Both the position numbers and the translations under genes were made by a program. Source: Puniceicoccaceae bacterium (GTDB lineage: Bacteria; Verrucomicrobiota; Verrucomicrobiia; Opitutales; Coraliomargaritaceae). Taken from it: DNA of 64,000 nt. This document shows positions 1 through 8,221 of the stretch, one piece after another (the first letter of the stretch is position 1; the number at the start of each line of letters is the position of its first letter). The notes below the pieces were generated by a model. That model did no database searches and was not told the origin of the DNA. It saw only the letters and a list, made by a program, of their open reading frames with translations. The stretch lies in assembly GCA_018402305.1 (NCBI GenBank), contig JAGYJE010000008.1, positions 62,001 to 126,000 on the forward strand, read 5' to 3'.

Positions 1-1230
1 GCCAAGGCACAGGACAATCAGCAATGGAGCGAAGGCGCTCGCTAAGCCGGACCAGGCCATAATCACGAGGTTAAAGACAGATTGCTTGTTCAGCAGCGCC
101 CAAGCTAGTGCGAGCAGGGTGATGATGCCCGTGGTAATTTTTAGAATACTAGGCTTTTCAATGTTTTGGGGCAAGAGGTCATGAGTGACTGCCGAGGAGC
201 AGCTCAGAACCAGTGAGTCCGCTGTCGAAATCGTTGCCGCGAAGATACCGGCGAGAACGATACCCGCACCAAATGGACTCAGTAATTCTTGAGCCATGGT
301 CGGTAAAGCCAGCTCCGCGTCGAAGGTTCCAGGGTCGCTCAGGTAAATGCGGGAGAGCAGGCCCACTCCCGTCGCCATGGCATAAAAAGCTGTGAACCAA
401 ACATAATACCAAAGGCGCGCACGCCACATTTGCCTAGAATCACTGAGCGTCATGAATCGGACCATGACATGGGGCTGCCCGATCACAGAGAGCCCGGCAA
501 AGGACCAAGCCACCGCAAAAAGAAGACCGCCGAGCAGCCCCGGTATGACCAGATCGTTCGGAAACCAATTCATGAAACCGTCGATCGCCTGCATCTCAAC
601 GACCGCTGCACCAGGTCCACCAAACGACTGCGCGCCGAAGAAAAGAAGCGTTCCCATGGCGATGATCATCACCACCGACTGGGCCGCGTCCGTCCAAATG
701 GAGGCGCGAATGCCGCCCGCCATGCAATACGTCATGACCAGCAAGGCCCCAATCACCGCTCCTGACCAAAGTGGCCAGTCGAGCAGCACATGGAGCGCCT
801 TACTCCCTGCCACAAGTTGAGCACCCGCATAGGCTAATAAGAAGATGAGTGAAATGACCCCCACGATGATCTGCAAAATACGGTCTTTATTGCCACCCCA
901 TTCACTGAGCACGCCTGAGAAACTGACTTGCTCGGTCGCTTCAGTGGCCACCCGCAGTCGCTGGTGTATGAAGGTCGAGGCCAAAAAATCGCCAACGATC
1001 CAGCCCACCATTAACCAGATGGATGCCAGACCGGTCGCGTAGGTGTAGCCAATCACACCGATAAACATGTAGCCGCTGTTATTGGTGGCTACCGCCGAGA
1101 GCCCAACAAGGGAGGGCGGCACAGAGGAACTGGCCAGATAGTAATCCTGCTTGGTCCCACGACTCAGTAGAACAGAACTGATTCCGATGATAACGAAGAC
1201 ACCCAGAAACAAAATGAAACTCGTAACCAT
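1..1230 (-). CDS. Na+/solute symporter, PutP-like (SSSF), partial
   Basis: Secondary sodium-coupled transporter of the inner membrane, truncated by the left edge, so only the N-terminal ~410 residues are seen. The translated minus strand starts at an ATG at 1230 with a hydrophobic first helix (MVTSFILFLGVFVIIG). It continues with the family-typical stretches ATNNSGYMFIGVIGY, a second-helix region rich in Gly/Ser, GGIRASIWTDAAQS and GQPHVMVRFM; the last two correspond to conserved positions in sodium/proline symporter PutP. Many further helices follow. Substrate cannot be read from sequence; proline or another organic solute is likely. It begins 3 bp downstream of the aldehyde reductase stop codon, so the two are probably co-transcribed. 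Confidence 0.85.
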   Translation of the reverse strand, partial: MVTSFILFLGVFVIIGISSVLLSRGTKQDYYLASSSVPPSLVGLSAVATNNSGYMFIGVIGYTYATGLASIWLMVGWIVGDFLASTFIHQRLRVATEATEQVSFSGVLSEWGGNKDRILQIIVGVISLIFLLAYAGAQLVAGSKALHVLLDWPLWSGAVIGALLVMTYCMAGGIRASIWTDAAQSVVMIIAMGTLLFFGAQSFGGPGAAVVEMQAIDGFMNWFPNDLVIPGLLGGLLFAVAWSFAGLSVIGQPHVMVRFMTLSDSRQMWRARLWYYVWFTAFYAMATGVGLLSRIYLSDPGTFDAELALPTMAQELLSPFGAGIVLAGIFAATISTADSLVLSCSSAVTHDLLPQNIEKPSILKITTGIITLLALAWALLNKQSVFNLVIMAWSGLASAFAPLLIVLCLG

Positions 1231-1233
1231 GCC

Positions 1234-2238
1234 CTAGAAATCGTTTTTCAGAACAATTCGGTAGCGGGGCCGTCCCTGCTCAAGCCGCTCAAAGGCTTTG
1301 TTGATCTGACTCATCGGCATTTCCTCCACGACGGGCGCTATTTTGTGCCTCGCGCAGAATTCCAACATCTTCGCCATCGTCGCCGGACTTCCCAGCGGCG
1401 ATGCGCTGATCGATTTTTGACCGGCGAGGAGTGGGAAAAATGGGGCCGATAATTCGGGCTGTGCCCCCACGAAATGCAAGCGGCCTTTAGCTCGGAGCCC
1501 GGAAAGGAAGGGCTCCCAGTCGAGCGGCACGTTAATCGTCACCAAAATGAAGTCGAGCGTGTTGGCGATCGCCTCAATGGCCTTGGCATCGCGGCTCGCC
1601 ACGAATTGGTGGGCACCCAATTCCAGCGCTTCCGATTCCTTGTTTGCCGAGCTGGAAAACGCCGTCACTTCGCAGCCCCAGGCACGCGCAAATTGCAGGG
1701 CGAGGTGACCCAAGCCACCGATGCCAACGACCCCTATGCGGTCGGTCGGTCTGATTCCATTGATCACGAAAGGATTGAAAACCGTGATCCCGCCACAGAA
1801 AAGTGGACCCGCTTTGGCAAAGTCCAATGAGTCGGGTAGCGGAATAACCCACTCCGCTTTCGCACGAACACGATCGGCAAAGCCTCCCTGACGGCCAATA
1901 ATGGTCTGATTCGCCTCTGGGCAGAGATTGTGCTCCCCACTCATGCAATTGGGACAGGTCATGCACGAGCCAGAAAACCAGCCTAATCCGACTTTCTGCC
2001 CGGGCTTGAGCTGTTTGACTGAATCGCCGATGTGGGCGACCGTCCCAACGACCTCGTGGCCGGGGATCAACGGGTATTGGCTGATACCCCAATCATTTTT
2101 CCAGATGGAAAGATCACTGTGGCAGAGGCCACAATAGGCCACATCGATTTCGACTTCTTCCATCCCCAGTTGCCCAGGGTCGTATTCAGACAACTGCAAA
2201 GGCGCTCCCTTGGAGTGTGCGGTGTAGGCTTTGATCAT
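1234..2238 (-). CDS. ahr: NADPH-dependent aldehyde reductase (zinc alcohol dehydrogenase family)
   Basis: Medium-chain zinc dehydrogenase of 334 residues that reduces aldehydes to alcohols in the cytosol. The N-terminal GroES-like domain has the catalytic zinc motif CGLCHSDLS (about residues 37-45) and GHEVVG. The structural-zinc cysteines sit in CMTCPNCMSGEHNLC. The Rossmann segment carries GIGGLGHLALQFA. By recall, the whole protein aligns with E. coli Ahr (YjgB) almost end to end: DYCGICHSDLS-, GPLLCGGITVF- and ARYRVVL-type segments are all matched here, including the C-terminal RYRIVLKNDF. Upstream of, and probably in one transcript with, the Na+ symporter. Exact substrate is inferred from family. 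Confidence 0.88.
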   Translation of the reverse strand: MIKAYTAHSKGAPLQLSEYDPGQLGMEEVEIDVAYCGLCHSDLSIWKNDWGISQYPLIPGHEVVGTVAHIGDSVKQLKPGQKVGLGWFSGSCMTCPNCMSGEHNLCPEANQTIIGRQGGFADRVRAKAEWVIPLPDSLDFAKAGPLFCGGITVFNPFVINGIRPTDRIGVVGIGGLGHLALQFARAWGCEVTAFSSSANKESEALELGAHQFVASRDAKAIEAIANTLDFILVTINVPLDWEPFLSGLRAKGRLHFVGAQPELSAPFFPLLAGQKSISASPLGSPATMAKMLEFCARHKIAPVVEEMPMSQINKAFERLEQGRPRYRIVLKNDF

Positions 2239-2358
2239 ACCAAGAACTAATCAAGCTCACGCATGGCTGTCAAACCTAGCCCGAACCCCGGGCGTCTCGG
2301 TTCTATTCAATCGATGGAGATTGACCTTTCGGGAATTTCTTTTGTTGTCCGTAGCAAG

Positions 2359-2733
2359 ATGCATTCTAGAAAAAAAATTGGGCAATGGTATCTGAGCTTC
2401 GGGCTTTTTTTAATTGTTTGCGGAATTGCGGGTTATCTCTCCAATCCGGCGGGCGCTAAGACCGCGCTTATGTCGGGGTCAACATTTGGTATACTCAGCG
2501 CCCTGTGGGGTTTCTGGATGCTCAAAGGTGGGCGGATCGTAGCCTTCGGCGCAGCGCTGTTCACCACACTGGTGCTTTGCGCGGCATTCTCGTGGCGGTC
2601 GATAGTGAGCTGGCAGGCCGTTGCGGATGGCGAGCCAAAAGTCTTCGCGGCTTCACTTATCACCGCAATGCTTGTTGCTTCGTTTTTGTCGCTCATTCAG
2701 CTTTTCCAAGCAAGGCAAACACTCGTGAGCTGA
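2359..2733 (+). CDS. TMEM14-like small membrane protein
   Basis: Protein of about 124 residues with four predicted transmembrane helices: WYLSFGLFLIVCGIAGYL, an LMSGSTFGILSALWGFWML hairpin, FGAALFTTLVLCAAFSW, and a final helix before LIQLFQA. The Gly-rich first two helices and the short loop with SNPAGAKT resemble the TMEM14/UPF0136 family, whose role in bacteria is not established. The start at 2359 was chosen because the first helix follows directly; in-frame ATGs at 2263 and 2314 would add a polar 15-32-residue leader. No neighbour suggests a function. Confidence 0.6.
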   Translation: MHSRKKIGQWYLSFGLFLIVCGIAGYLSNPAGAKTALMSGSTFGILSALWGFWMLKGGRIVAFGAALFTTLVLCAAFSWRSIVSWQAVADGEPKVFAASLITAMLVASFLSLIQLFQARQTLVS

Positions 2734-2817
2734 ACCGAGGCTGAAACCAGCTAAGCGGGAACGCCCAGCCTACTTTGTGCCTTGCCAGTTGTTTGGGATC
2801 GATACTAAGTCCACACC

Positions 2818-3747
2818 ATGGCTGACTCTTGGGAAACCCTTAAATTACTGGCAGATTCGACCAGAGTGAGAATTCTATCACTACTGCGCCGGGAGGAACT
2901 CTCAGTCGCTGAGCTCCAGGAAATTCTCGATATGGGCCAGTCCCGCATTTCATCGCACCTCGGCTTGCTGCGCCAGGGAGAGCTCGTCCATGATCGCCGT
3001 GAGGGTAAAAAGACCTTTTATGCAATCAACCGACAATTTAACAGCCAGGGCCTGTCTCTGATGGATGCCGCGTGCGCCTCAGTTGAGGCGTCCGAGCCGA
3101 TCGTTGGTGATCTCGCCAACCTGAAGCGAATTTTGGAAAAGCGAAAGCAACGCTCGGAGCAGTATTTCAATTCAGTTGCGGGGCGCCTCGGGAAAAACTA
3201 CTGTCCCGGCCGGAGTTGGGAAGCTATTGGGCACTGCCTCCTGCACCTCACTCCCAAGATAACCATCGCGGACCTCGGGGCAGGGGAGGGTTTGGTATCT
3301 CAATTACTCGCGCGACGCGCCGAATCGGTCATCTGTATCGATAACTCGCCCAAAATGGTCGAGTTCGGGAGCGAGTTGGCCGCGAAAAACGACTTCTCCA
3401 ATTTGCGCTATGTCTTAGGGGACATAGAAGCTGTGCCGCTGAAGCCTCAAAGTGTCGACTTGGCACTGCTTAGTCAGGCCCTTCACCACGCGCAGCATCC
3501 CCAGATCGCTGTCGAAGAAGCTCACCGTATCCTCAAGCCCGGCGGGCAAATCATCATCCTCGACTTATTGGAGCACTCATTTGAAAAGGCCCGAGAGCTG
3601 TATGCTGATGTTTGGCTCGGTTTCTCCGAAAATGCACTGTATCAGCTCCTAAAAACGGCGGGCTTTCGTCAAATAGAGGTCAACGTCGTTGCCGCTGAGA
3701 GTGAAGAACCGCACTTCCAAACCGTCCTCGCCAGCGGTGTAAAATAA
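2818..3747 (+). CDS. ArsR-family regulator fused to SAM methyltransferase
   Basis: A 309-residue two-domain cytosolic protein. Residues 1-85 are an ArsR/SmtB winged helix: LADSTRVRILSLL, SRISSHLGLLRQGELV as recognition helix, and the wing REGKKTFYAIN. Residues about 130-309 are a class I methyltransferase with SAM motif I ADLGAGEGLVSQLL, an acidic residue after strand 2 (VICIDNSP), QALHHAQHP and KPGGQIIILDLL. No metal-binding Cys pair is seen in the ArsR part, so the ligand is probably not a metal. In other bacteria such fusions often sit near methionine or SAM recycling genes; no such genes are adjacent here, so its target is unknown. It begins 84 bp after the TMEM14-like gene. Confidence 0.88.
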   Translation: MADSWETLKLLADSTRVRILSLLRREELSVAELQEILDMGQSRISSHLGLLRQGELVHDRREGKKTFYAINRQFNSQGLSLMDAACASVEASEPIVGDLANLKRILEKRKQRSEQYFNSVAGRLGKNYCPGRSWEAIGHCLLHLTPKITIADLGAGEGLVSQLLARRAESVICIDNSPKMVEFGSELAAKNDFSNLRYVLGDIEAVPLKPQSVDLALLSQALHHAQHPQIAVEEAHRILKPGGQIIILDLLEHSFEKARELYADVWLGFSENALYQLLKTAGFRQIEVNVVAAESEEPHFQTVLASGVK

Positions 3748-3860
3748 CCGTGCCCAAGCCATCAATCTATCGAGACAACAAATCGCCCCTGCATTTTTTA
3801 GCCTGGTTATAAGTTTTTGGGTTGACTTGGTTTTTTATGGGTGGAATGGTAGGTGGGGTT

Positions 3861-4541
3861 ATGGGAAGACGAATACGCAGATTGGTGTCGAAAAAATCTA
3901 CAGTTATCCATCATGCAATGAGTCGTATTGTGGGTGGGCAGATGCTTTTGGGTGAGCGGGAGAAGGAGGTGCTGCGGCGTCTGCTCTGGCGTGTGGCGGA
4001 TTTTTCGGGGGTGGAGGTGCTAACGTACTCGATCATGAGCAACCACTTCCATGTGCTGGTGCGGGTGCCGGAGAAGGATCGGGCGGTCTCGGATGCGGAG
4101 CTCCTGCGGCGCTTTAAGGTGCTCTACCCGAAGCCGACACGGTATCAGACGGCGTCCTTTGCCCACTTGGAAAGGGCGCTTCAGGAGGGTAATGAGGAGG
4201 CGGTGGCGGTGCGGGCCCAGCTATTGGCGCGGATGCACGATTTGTCTGAGTTCATGAAGACGCTGAAGCAGCGCTTCTCGATTTGGTATAACCGGAACCA
4301 TGACAATCGTCTGGGGACCTTGTGGATGGACCGCTTTAAGAGCGTGCTGGTGGAGGGGAAGGGCAACCCTTTGCAGACGATGGCGGCCTACATCGACCTG
4401 AACCCGGTGCGGGCGGGGCTGGTGGAGGACCCAAAGGACTACCGCTGGTGTGGCTATGCGGAGGCGGTGGCGGGGCATCTGAAGGCCCAGCGGGGTTGGA
4501 AGTGGTTTGGGCGACCTATGCAGTGGCGGGATGCGGGATAG
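3861..4541 (+). CDS. REP-associated tyrosine transposase, catalytic domain
   Basis: Single-strand DNA transposase of the Y1/HUH superfamily; family members act on REP palindromes. The ATG at 3861 (MGRRIRRLVSK) was preferred to one 39 bp upstream because all three copies share it. Visible motifs are HHAMSRIVGG, the HUH pair in SNHFHVLVRV (His-Phe-His), a helix with FMKTLKQRFSIWYNRNHDN carrying the candidate catalytic Tyr, GTLWMDRFKSVLVE and DLNPVRAGLVEDP. Reading stops at 4541 inside an octamer repeat, so the usual C-terminal module of this longer RAYT type (seen downstream, out of frame) is not translated with it. The catalytic core looks intact, so activity is possible but unproven. Confidence 0.82.
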   Translation: MGRRIRRLVSKKSTVIHHAMSRIVGGQMLLGEREKEVLRRLLWRVADFSGVEVLTYSIMSNHFHVLVRVPEKDRAVSDAELLRRFKVLYPKPTRYQTASFAHLERALQEGNEEAVAVRAQLLARMHDLSEFMKTLKQRFSIWYNRNHDNRLGTLWMDRFKSVLVEGKGNPLQTMAAYIDLNPVRAGLVEDPKDYRWCGYAEAVAGHLKAQRGWKWFGRPMQWRDAG

Positions 4542-4640
4542 GGCTGGCGAGCTGCAGGATGCGGAGTCAGGATGCGTGATCAGGGAGGGTGATACGGGGG
4601 TGCGAGAGGGGATGCAGGGTGCGAGTCGCGGTGAGGCATC
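4526..4640 (+). repeat. Degenerate GGGATGCG octamer array inside RAYT copy 1
   Basis: Between the catalytic and C-terminal parts of RAYT copy 1 the sequence turns into imperfect octamers such as GCGGGATGCGGGATAGGG, GATGCGGAGTCAGGATGCG and GATACGGGGGTGCG. The first GGGATAG unit supplies the stop codon of the transposase. The same octamer family occurs at 9.7, 12.4, 27.2-27.4 and 60.8 kb. Confidence 0.6.
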
Positions 4641-4647
4641 GACTCGG

Positions 4648-5003
4648 ATGAAGGCTGAGGCGGCAGCGCGTTTGAAGTCGGCTTTGGCGGCGCACCGGAG
4701 TTTGATCTTTGGGAAGGGAGCTTCGCCATGGGAGTTGCCGGGGAAGCGGATTGACCGGGCGACGGCAGGCGGGTCTTGAATGAGGAAGGGGGCGAGTTAC
4801 CGATGTCGGTGGTCCTTCGCTGCCGGGTGCGTTATTTCACGGATGGTGCGGTGCTGGGCACGGCGGAGTTTGTGCGGGGCTATGCGGCGGCGTGGCAGGC
4901 AGGGCGCGGGCGACGGCATCCGGTGGCTCCGCAGACGGCGCGGGGGGCACCGTGGGGGGACGTTGCGGTGGTCAATGCTCTGCGGCGGGCGGTGTTTGGC
5001 TGA
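4648..5003 (+). pseudogene. Detached C-terminal module of RAYT copy 1
   Basis: Remnant coding for the C-terminal module of the long RAYT form. One frame gives LKSALAAHRSLIFGKGASPW and GKRIDRATA. After a 1-bp loss relative to copy 3 (near 4768) the next frame gives LNEEGGELPMSVVLRCRVRY, FTDGAVLGTAEFVRGYAAAW and ends in VVNALRRAVFG. The -RYFTDGxVLGxxEFV- signature recurs at the C-terminus of many bacterial RAYT proteins. It is separated from the catalytic part by stop codons and two frame changes, so a full-length protein is not made from this copy unless the sequence contains errors. Confidence 0.7.
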
Positions 5004-5025
5004 GCTTGGGTGTGTATTGGAGCGG

Positions 5026-8000
5026 CTAATGAAAATCGTGACTAGCGCTTTTTGGGGCACCTTCGAGTCGGAGGGCTTCAACGCGACGGGCGATAATGTG
5101 GAGGGTGCCTTGTGATTTTTGGACCTTACCGCGGATGAGCAGGTAGAGCTCTTGAGCGACCATGAGGCGGTGGCGTTCGAAGAGACTGGGCCAGAGGACA
5201 CAATTTATAATGCCGGTTTCATCTTCGAGCGAGAGGAAGAAAACACCTTTTGCGGTGCCGGGGCGCTGGCGGCAAATGGCTGCACCGACGACTGTGACAG
5301 ATCGGCCATTACGCATATTCTTCAGCTGATCGGCCGACCAAGTGCGGCAGCTCAGGCGTGGGCGGATTTGGCGCATCGGGTGGCTACCGACGGTGACCGA
5401 AGTCGTGGCAAAGTCGGCGCAGAGGCGTTCCCAAAGGGTCATTTCGGGGAGCGGGGTGCCGTAGGTGCCTGAATCCTCAGCGGCCTGAGCGGCCAGATCA
5501 GCCTGCGAAAAAAGATCCAGCTCCAAGGGTTGCTCGACGGCCCAGAGGGCTTGGCGGCGGCTTGCAGCCAGTTGGTTAAGGGCACCGGATTGGGCTAGGA
5601 TACGAAGTTCGTCCCGTTTGAACTTTGTGCGGAGCCGAAACTGTGCCAGTGACGTGAAGGGAGCTGCCTCGCGGGATTCGCAGAGGGCTTGGACGGAGGT
5701 GTGGGCGAGCCCCTTCACCATCTTTAGACCGATGCGGAGGCAGGCTTGGCCCTCGCGGTCTTCGATGGTGCAGTCCCAGGCGGAGGCGGTGACGTCCGGG
5801 GGTAAAAAGCGCAGGCCGTAGCGGCGTGCATCCTGAATGAGGGTGGCGGGGCCGTAGAAGCCCATCGGCTGATTGTTGAGGAGGGCGCAATAAAACTCCT
5901 CAGTGCGGTGGACCTTCATCCAGGCGGAGGCGTAGGCGATGAGGGCAAAGCTGATGGCGTGGCTTTCGGGGAAGCCGTAAAGGGCAAAGCTATCAATCGT
6001 GTTGATGATCCACTCAGCTGTATCCGGAGCGACCTGGCGCTCGGCGAGACGCTGACGGAGGATACTTTTGGCCTTTTTCGTCCGTTCTTCGTCCTTGGTA
6101 AAGCCGAGGGCCCGGCGGACTTGTTCGGACTCGCTGGCATTGAGGCCTGCCATGACGATGCCCATTTTAAGGACCTGCTCTTGAAACATGGGGATGCCCA
6201 AGGTTCGTTCGAGGATGGGCTTCAGGCGGTCGTCGAGGTAGGTAACCGGCTCGATACCATTGCGGCGGTTAAGGTAGGGGTTGGCCAAGTCTCCCGCGAT
6301 AGGGCCGGGTCGAATGATTGCGAGCTCCACTGCGAGATCGTAGAAGCAGCGCGGCTGCATGCGGGGGAGGGTGGCCATTTGGGCGCGGCTTTCGACCTGA
6401 AAGACGCCGATGGTTTCGGCTCGGCAGAGTAAGTCGTAGGTATCTGTATCGAACTTATCGATACGTGCTAGATCGACCGGGCGTCCGCGTTGGTGGCTGA
6501 GTTCGATGCAGTCCTGCATAACGGCCATCATGCCGAGGCCGAGGAGGTCGATTTTGACCATACCGAGTTCTTCGCAGGCATCCTTATTCCATTGCATGAC
6601 AACGCGACCCTGCATGGAGGCATTTTCCAGTGGGACGATTTGGTTAAGGGCATCATTGCAGATGACCATACCGCCGCTGTGCTGGCCGAGGTTTCGGGGA
6701 AGACCGAGCGTGGCATTGACAGCACCAAGGGCGGCGCGGTGGCGGGGGTTTTTCCAATCGAGACCTGCCTGCTGAATCTGTTGCTGCATGGGCAGGGTGT
6801 GGGGGAAGTCGCCGCGGGCGAAGAGTGCGTTGAAGCGCTCGACCACATCGAGCGGCAGGCCGAGCACTTTACCGATTTCACGCATGGCAGAGCGTCCGCG
6901 GTAGCAATTGACATTGGCGGTCATGGCGGCGCCGTGTTTCCCGTAGCGTTGGTAGACCTCCTGGATGACGGTCTCGCGGTTGGGGCCACTGGGCAGATCG
7001 ATGTCGATGTCAGGCCAGCCTTGGCGCCCCTCACTGAGGAAGCGCTCGAAGAGAAGTCCCCCGGCTACCGGGTCGACCGCAGTGATGCCCAGGCTGTAGC
7101 AGACCGCACTGTTGGCGGCGCTACCCCGGCCCTGACAGAGGATGCCCCGCTCGGTGCAGAAGTTACAGATATCCCAGACGATGAGAAAGTATCCGGCGAA
7201 GCCCAGGCGCTGGATGATGGCCAGTTCGTGTTCGAGCTGGCGGCGCACTTTTTGGCTGATCGATCCGTAGCGGTTCTGTGCGCCAAAGAGGGTGAGCTTA
7301 CGCAGAAAGCCATCCATCGACTCCCCCTCGGGCACCGGGTAGCTGGGAAAACGGTAGTCCAGGTCGCGCAGGCGGAAGGGCAGGCGCTCGGCGAGGCGCA
7401 GGGTGTTTTCCAGGGCCTGTGGCAGGTCGTGGAAAAGCTTGGCCATTTGTTGGGGTGACTGAATGCGTTTCTCGGTATTGGCTTCGAGCAAGCGTCCCGC
7501 ACGTTCCAGGGTAGTGTGGTGACGGAGGCAGGTAAAGATATCGAGCACGGCACGCCCGGTGGAGGCTCCGTAAGCCGGCCCGTTGGTTGCGATAATTTGG
7601 AGGCCCTTGTGTGCGGCCAATGCAACCAGAGTCTGATTATAGTGGCGTTCACCGCGGAGGCAGTGCCGCTGAATTTCGACAAAGAGACGGTCTTTCGGAA
7701 AAACGCGGCAAAGGGCATCAAGTGCTTGCTCCATGGCTGTGCTGCCGCCGCTCCGCCAGGCCTGTGCGAGGGGACCCTCCTGATCTCCGGTCAGAGCCAT
7801 GAGTCCTTCGCTATGGACGGCCAACTCCTCAAGCCCGGCGGCGGGGTAGGCACCGCTCGTTTCGGGAAGTGGGCCCGAGTGTTTATGCCAGCGCAGGTGG
7901 ATCCTGCTGAGCAGGCGGCAGAGATTCTGATAGCCGCTGCGGTTCTCCACAAAGACGGGAAGGTGGCCAAGATAATCCCCGGTCGTCCAGGTGTGTTCCA

Positions 8001-8220
8001 AACTGCGGGCCAAGGTAAGCTCGGCGCTGACAATGGCCTGAAAATCGATTGACTCGGCGGCGAACTGAAAATCGGGGGCCCCGTAGAGACCGTTGCGGTC
8101 GGGCAGGGCGGCGGCGCTGAGGCCCGCTTCGTGCATGGCGGCGACCATTCGTTTCGGCGGCAATGTGCCACGAAGAAAATTAAACGCGCTGCGACCGTGG
8201 AGCTCGACGTAGTCTGCCAT
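5026..8220 (-). CDS. dnaE2: Error-prone DNA polymerase III alpha subunit DnaE2
   Basis: C-family polymerase of 1064 residues that extends past lesions as the polymerase of the ImuA-ImuB-DnaE2 mutasome. The ATG at 8220 (MADYVELHGRSAFNFLRG) was chosen: it matches the DnaE2 N-terminus and sits 1 bp beyond the imuB stop; a longer frame to 8301 only adds imuB-overlapping sequence. Order: PHP domain (residues 1-280), catalytic palm with PDIDIDLPSG holding two of the three catalytic aspartates, fingers with YGFPESHAISFALIAYASAW, then an OB fold (VTVVGAAICRQRPGTAKGV) and a short end without the beta-binding and tau-binding tail of DnaE1. Length and the HDFH terminus fit DnaE2. Confidence 0.93.
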   Translation of the reverse strand: MADYVELHGRSAFNFLRGTLPPKRMVAAMHEAGLSAAALPDRNGLYGAPDFQFAAESIDFQAIVSAELTLARSLEHTWTTGDYLGHLPVFVENRSGYQNLCRLLSRIHLRWHKHSGPLPETSGAYPAAGLEELAVHSEGLMALTGDQEGPLAQAWRSGGSTAMEQALDALCRVFPKDRLFVEIQRHCLRGERHYNQTLVALAAHKGLQIIATNGPAYGASTGRAVLDIFTCLRHHTTLERAGRLLEANTEKRIQSPQQMAKLFHDLPQALENTLRLAERLPFRLRDLDYRFPSYPVPEGESMDGFLRKLTLFGAQNRYGSISQKVRRQLEHELAIIQRLGFAGYFLIVWDICNFCTERGILCQGRGSAANSAVCYSLGITAVDPVAGGLLFERFLSEGRQGWPDIDIDLPSGPNRETVIQEVYQRYGKHGAAMTANVNCYRGRSAMREIGKVLGLPLDVVERFNALFARGDFPHTLPMQQQIQQAGLDWKNPRHRAALGAVNATLGLPRNLGQHSGGMVICNDALNQIVPLENASMQGRVVMQWNKDACEELGMVKIDLLGLGMMAVMQDCIELSHQRGRPVDLARIDKFDTDTYDLLCRAETIGVFQVESRAQMATLPRMQPRCFYDLAVELAIIRPGPIAGDLANPYLNRRNGIEPVTYLDDRLKPILERTLGIPMFQEQVLKMGIVMAGLNASESEQVRRALGFTKDEERTKKAKSILRQRLAERQVAPDTAEWIINTIDSFALYGFPESHAISFALIAYASAWMKVHRTEEFYCALLNNQPMGFYGPATLIQDARRYGLRFLPPDVTASAWDCTIEDREGQACLRIGLKMVKGLAHTSVQALCESREAAPFTSLAQFRLRTKFKRDELRILAQSGALNQLAASRRQALWAVEQPLELDLFSQADLAAQAAEDSGTYGTPLPEMTLWERLCADFATTSVTVGSHPMRQIRPRLSCRTWSADQLKNMRNGRSVTVVGAAICRQRPGTAKGVFFLSLEDETGIINCVLWPSLFERHRLMVAQELYLLIRGKVQKSQGTLHIIARRVEALRLEGAPKSASHDFH

Positions 8221-8221
8221 A

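Larger units (their letters stand above)
3793..5003 (+). mobile_element. RAYT element, copy 1
   Basis: First of three copies of a REP-associated tyrosine transposase unit; the others are at about 57.7-58.2 kb and 60.0-61.2 kb. Homology with the other copies starts upstream of the coding region, in an AT-rich stretch around TAGCC-GG-TTATAA-TTTTTGGTTGACT, and runs through the catalytic domain into a conserved C-terminal module ending in NALRRAVFG. Between the two lies a block of degenerate GGGATGCG-type octamers that holds stop codons and shifts the frame. No target-site duplication or terminal hairpin could be identified by eye. Confidence 0.6.

Noticed and set aside
6490-7458. Long plus-strand frames antisense to dnaE2 (also 5908-6432 and 7516-8052)
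   Set aside because: DnaE2 is continuous and fully conserved on the minus strand; these frames share no domain.
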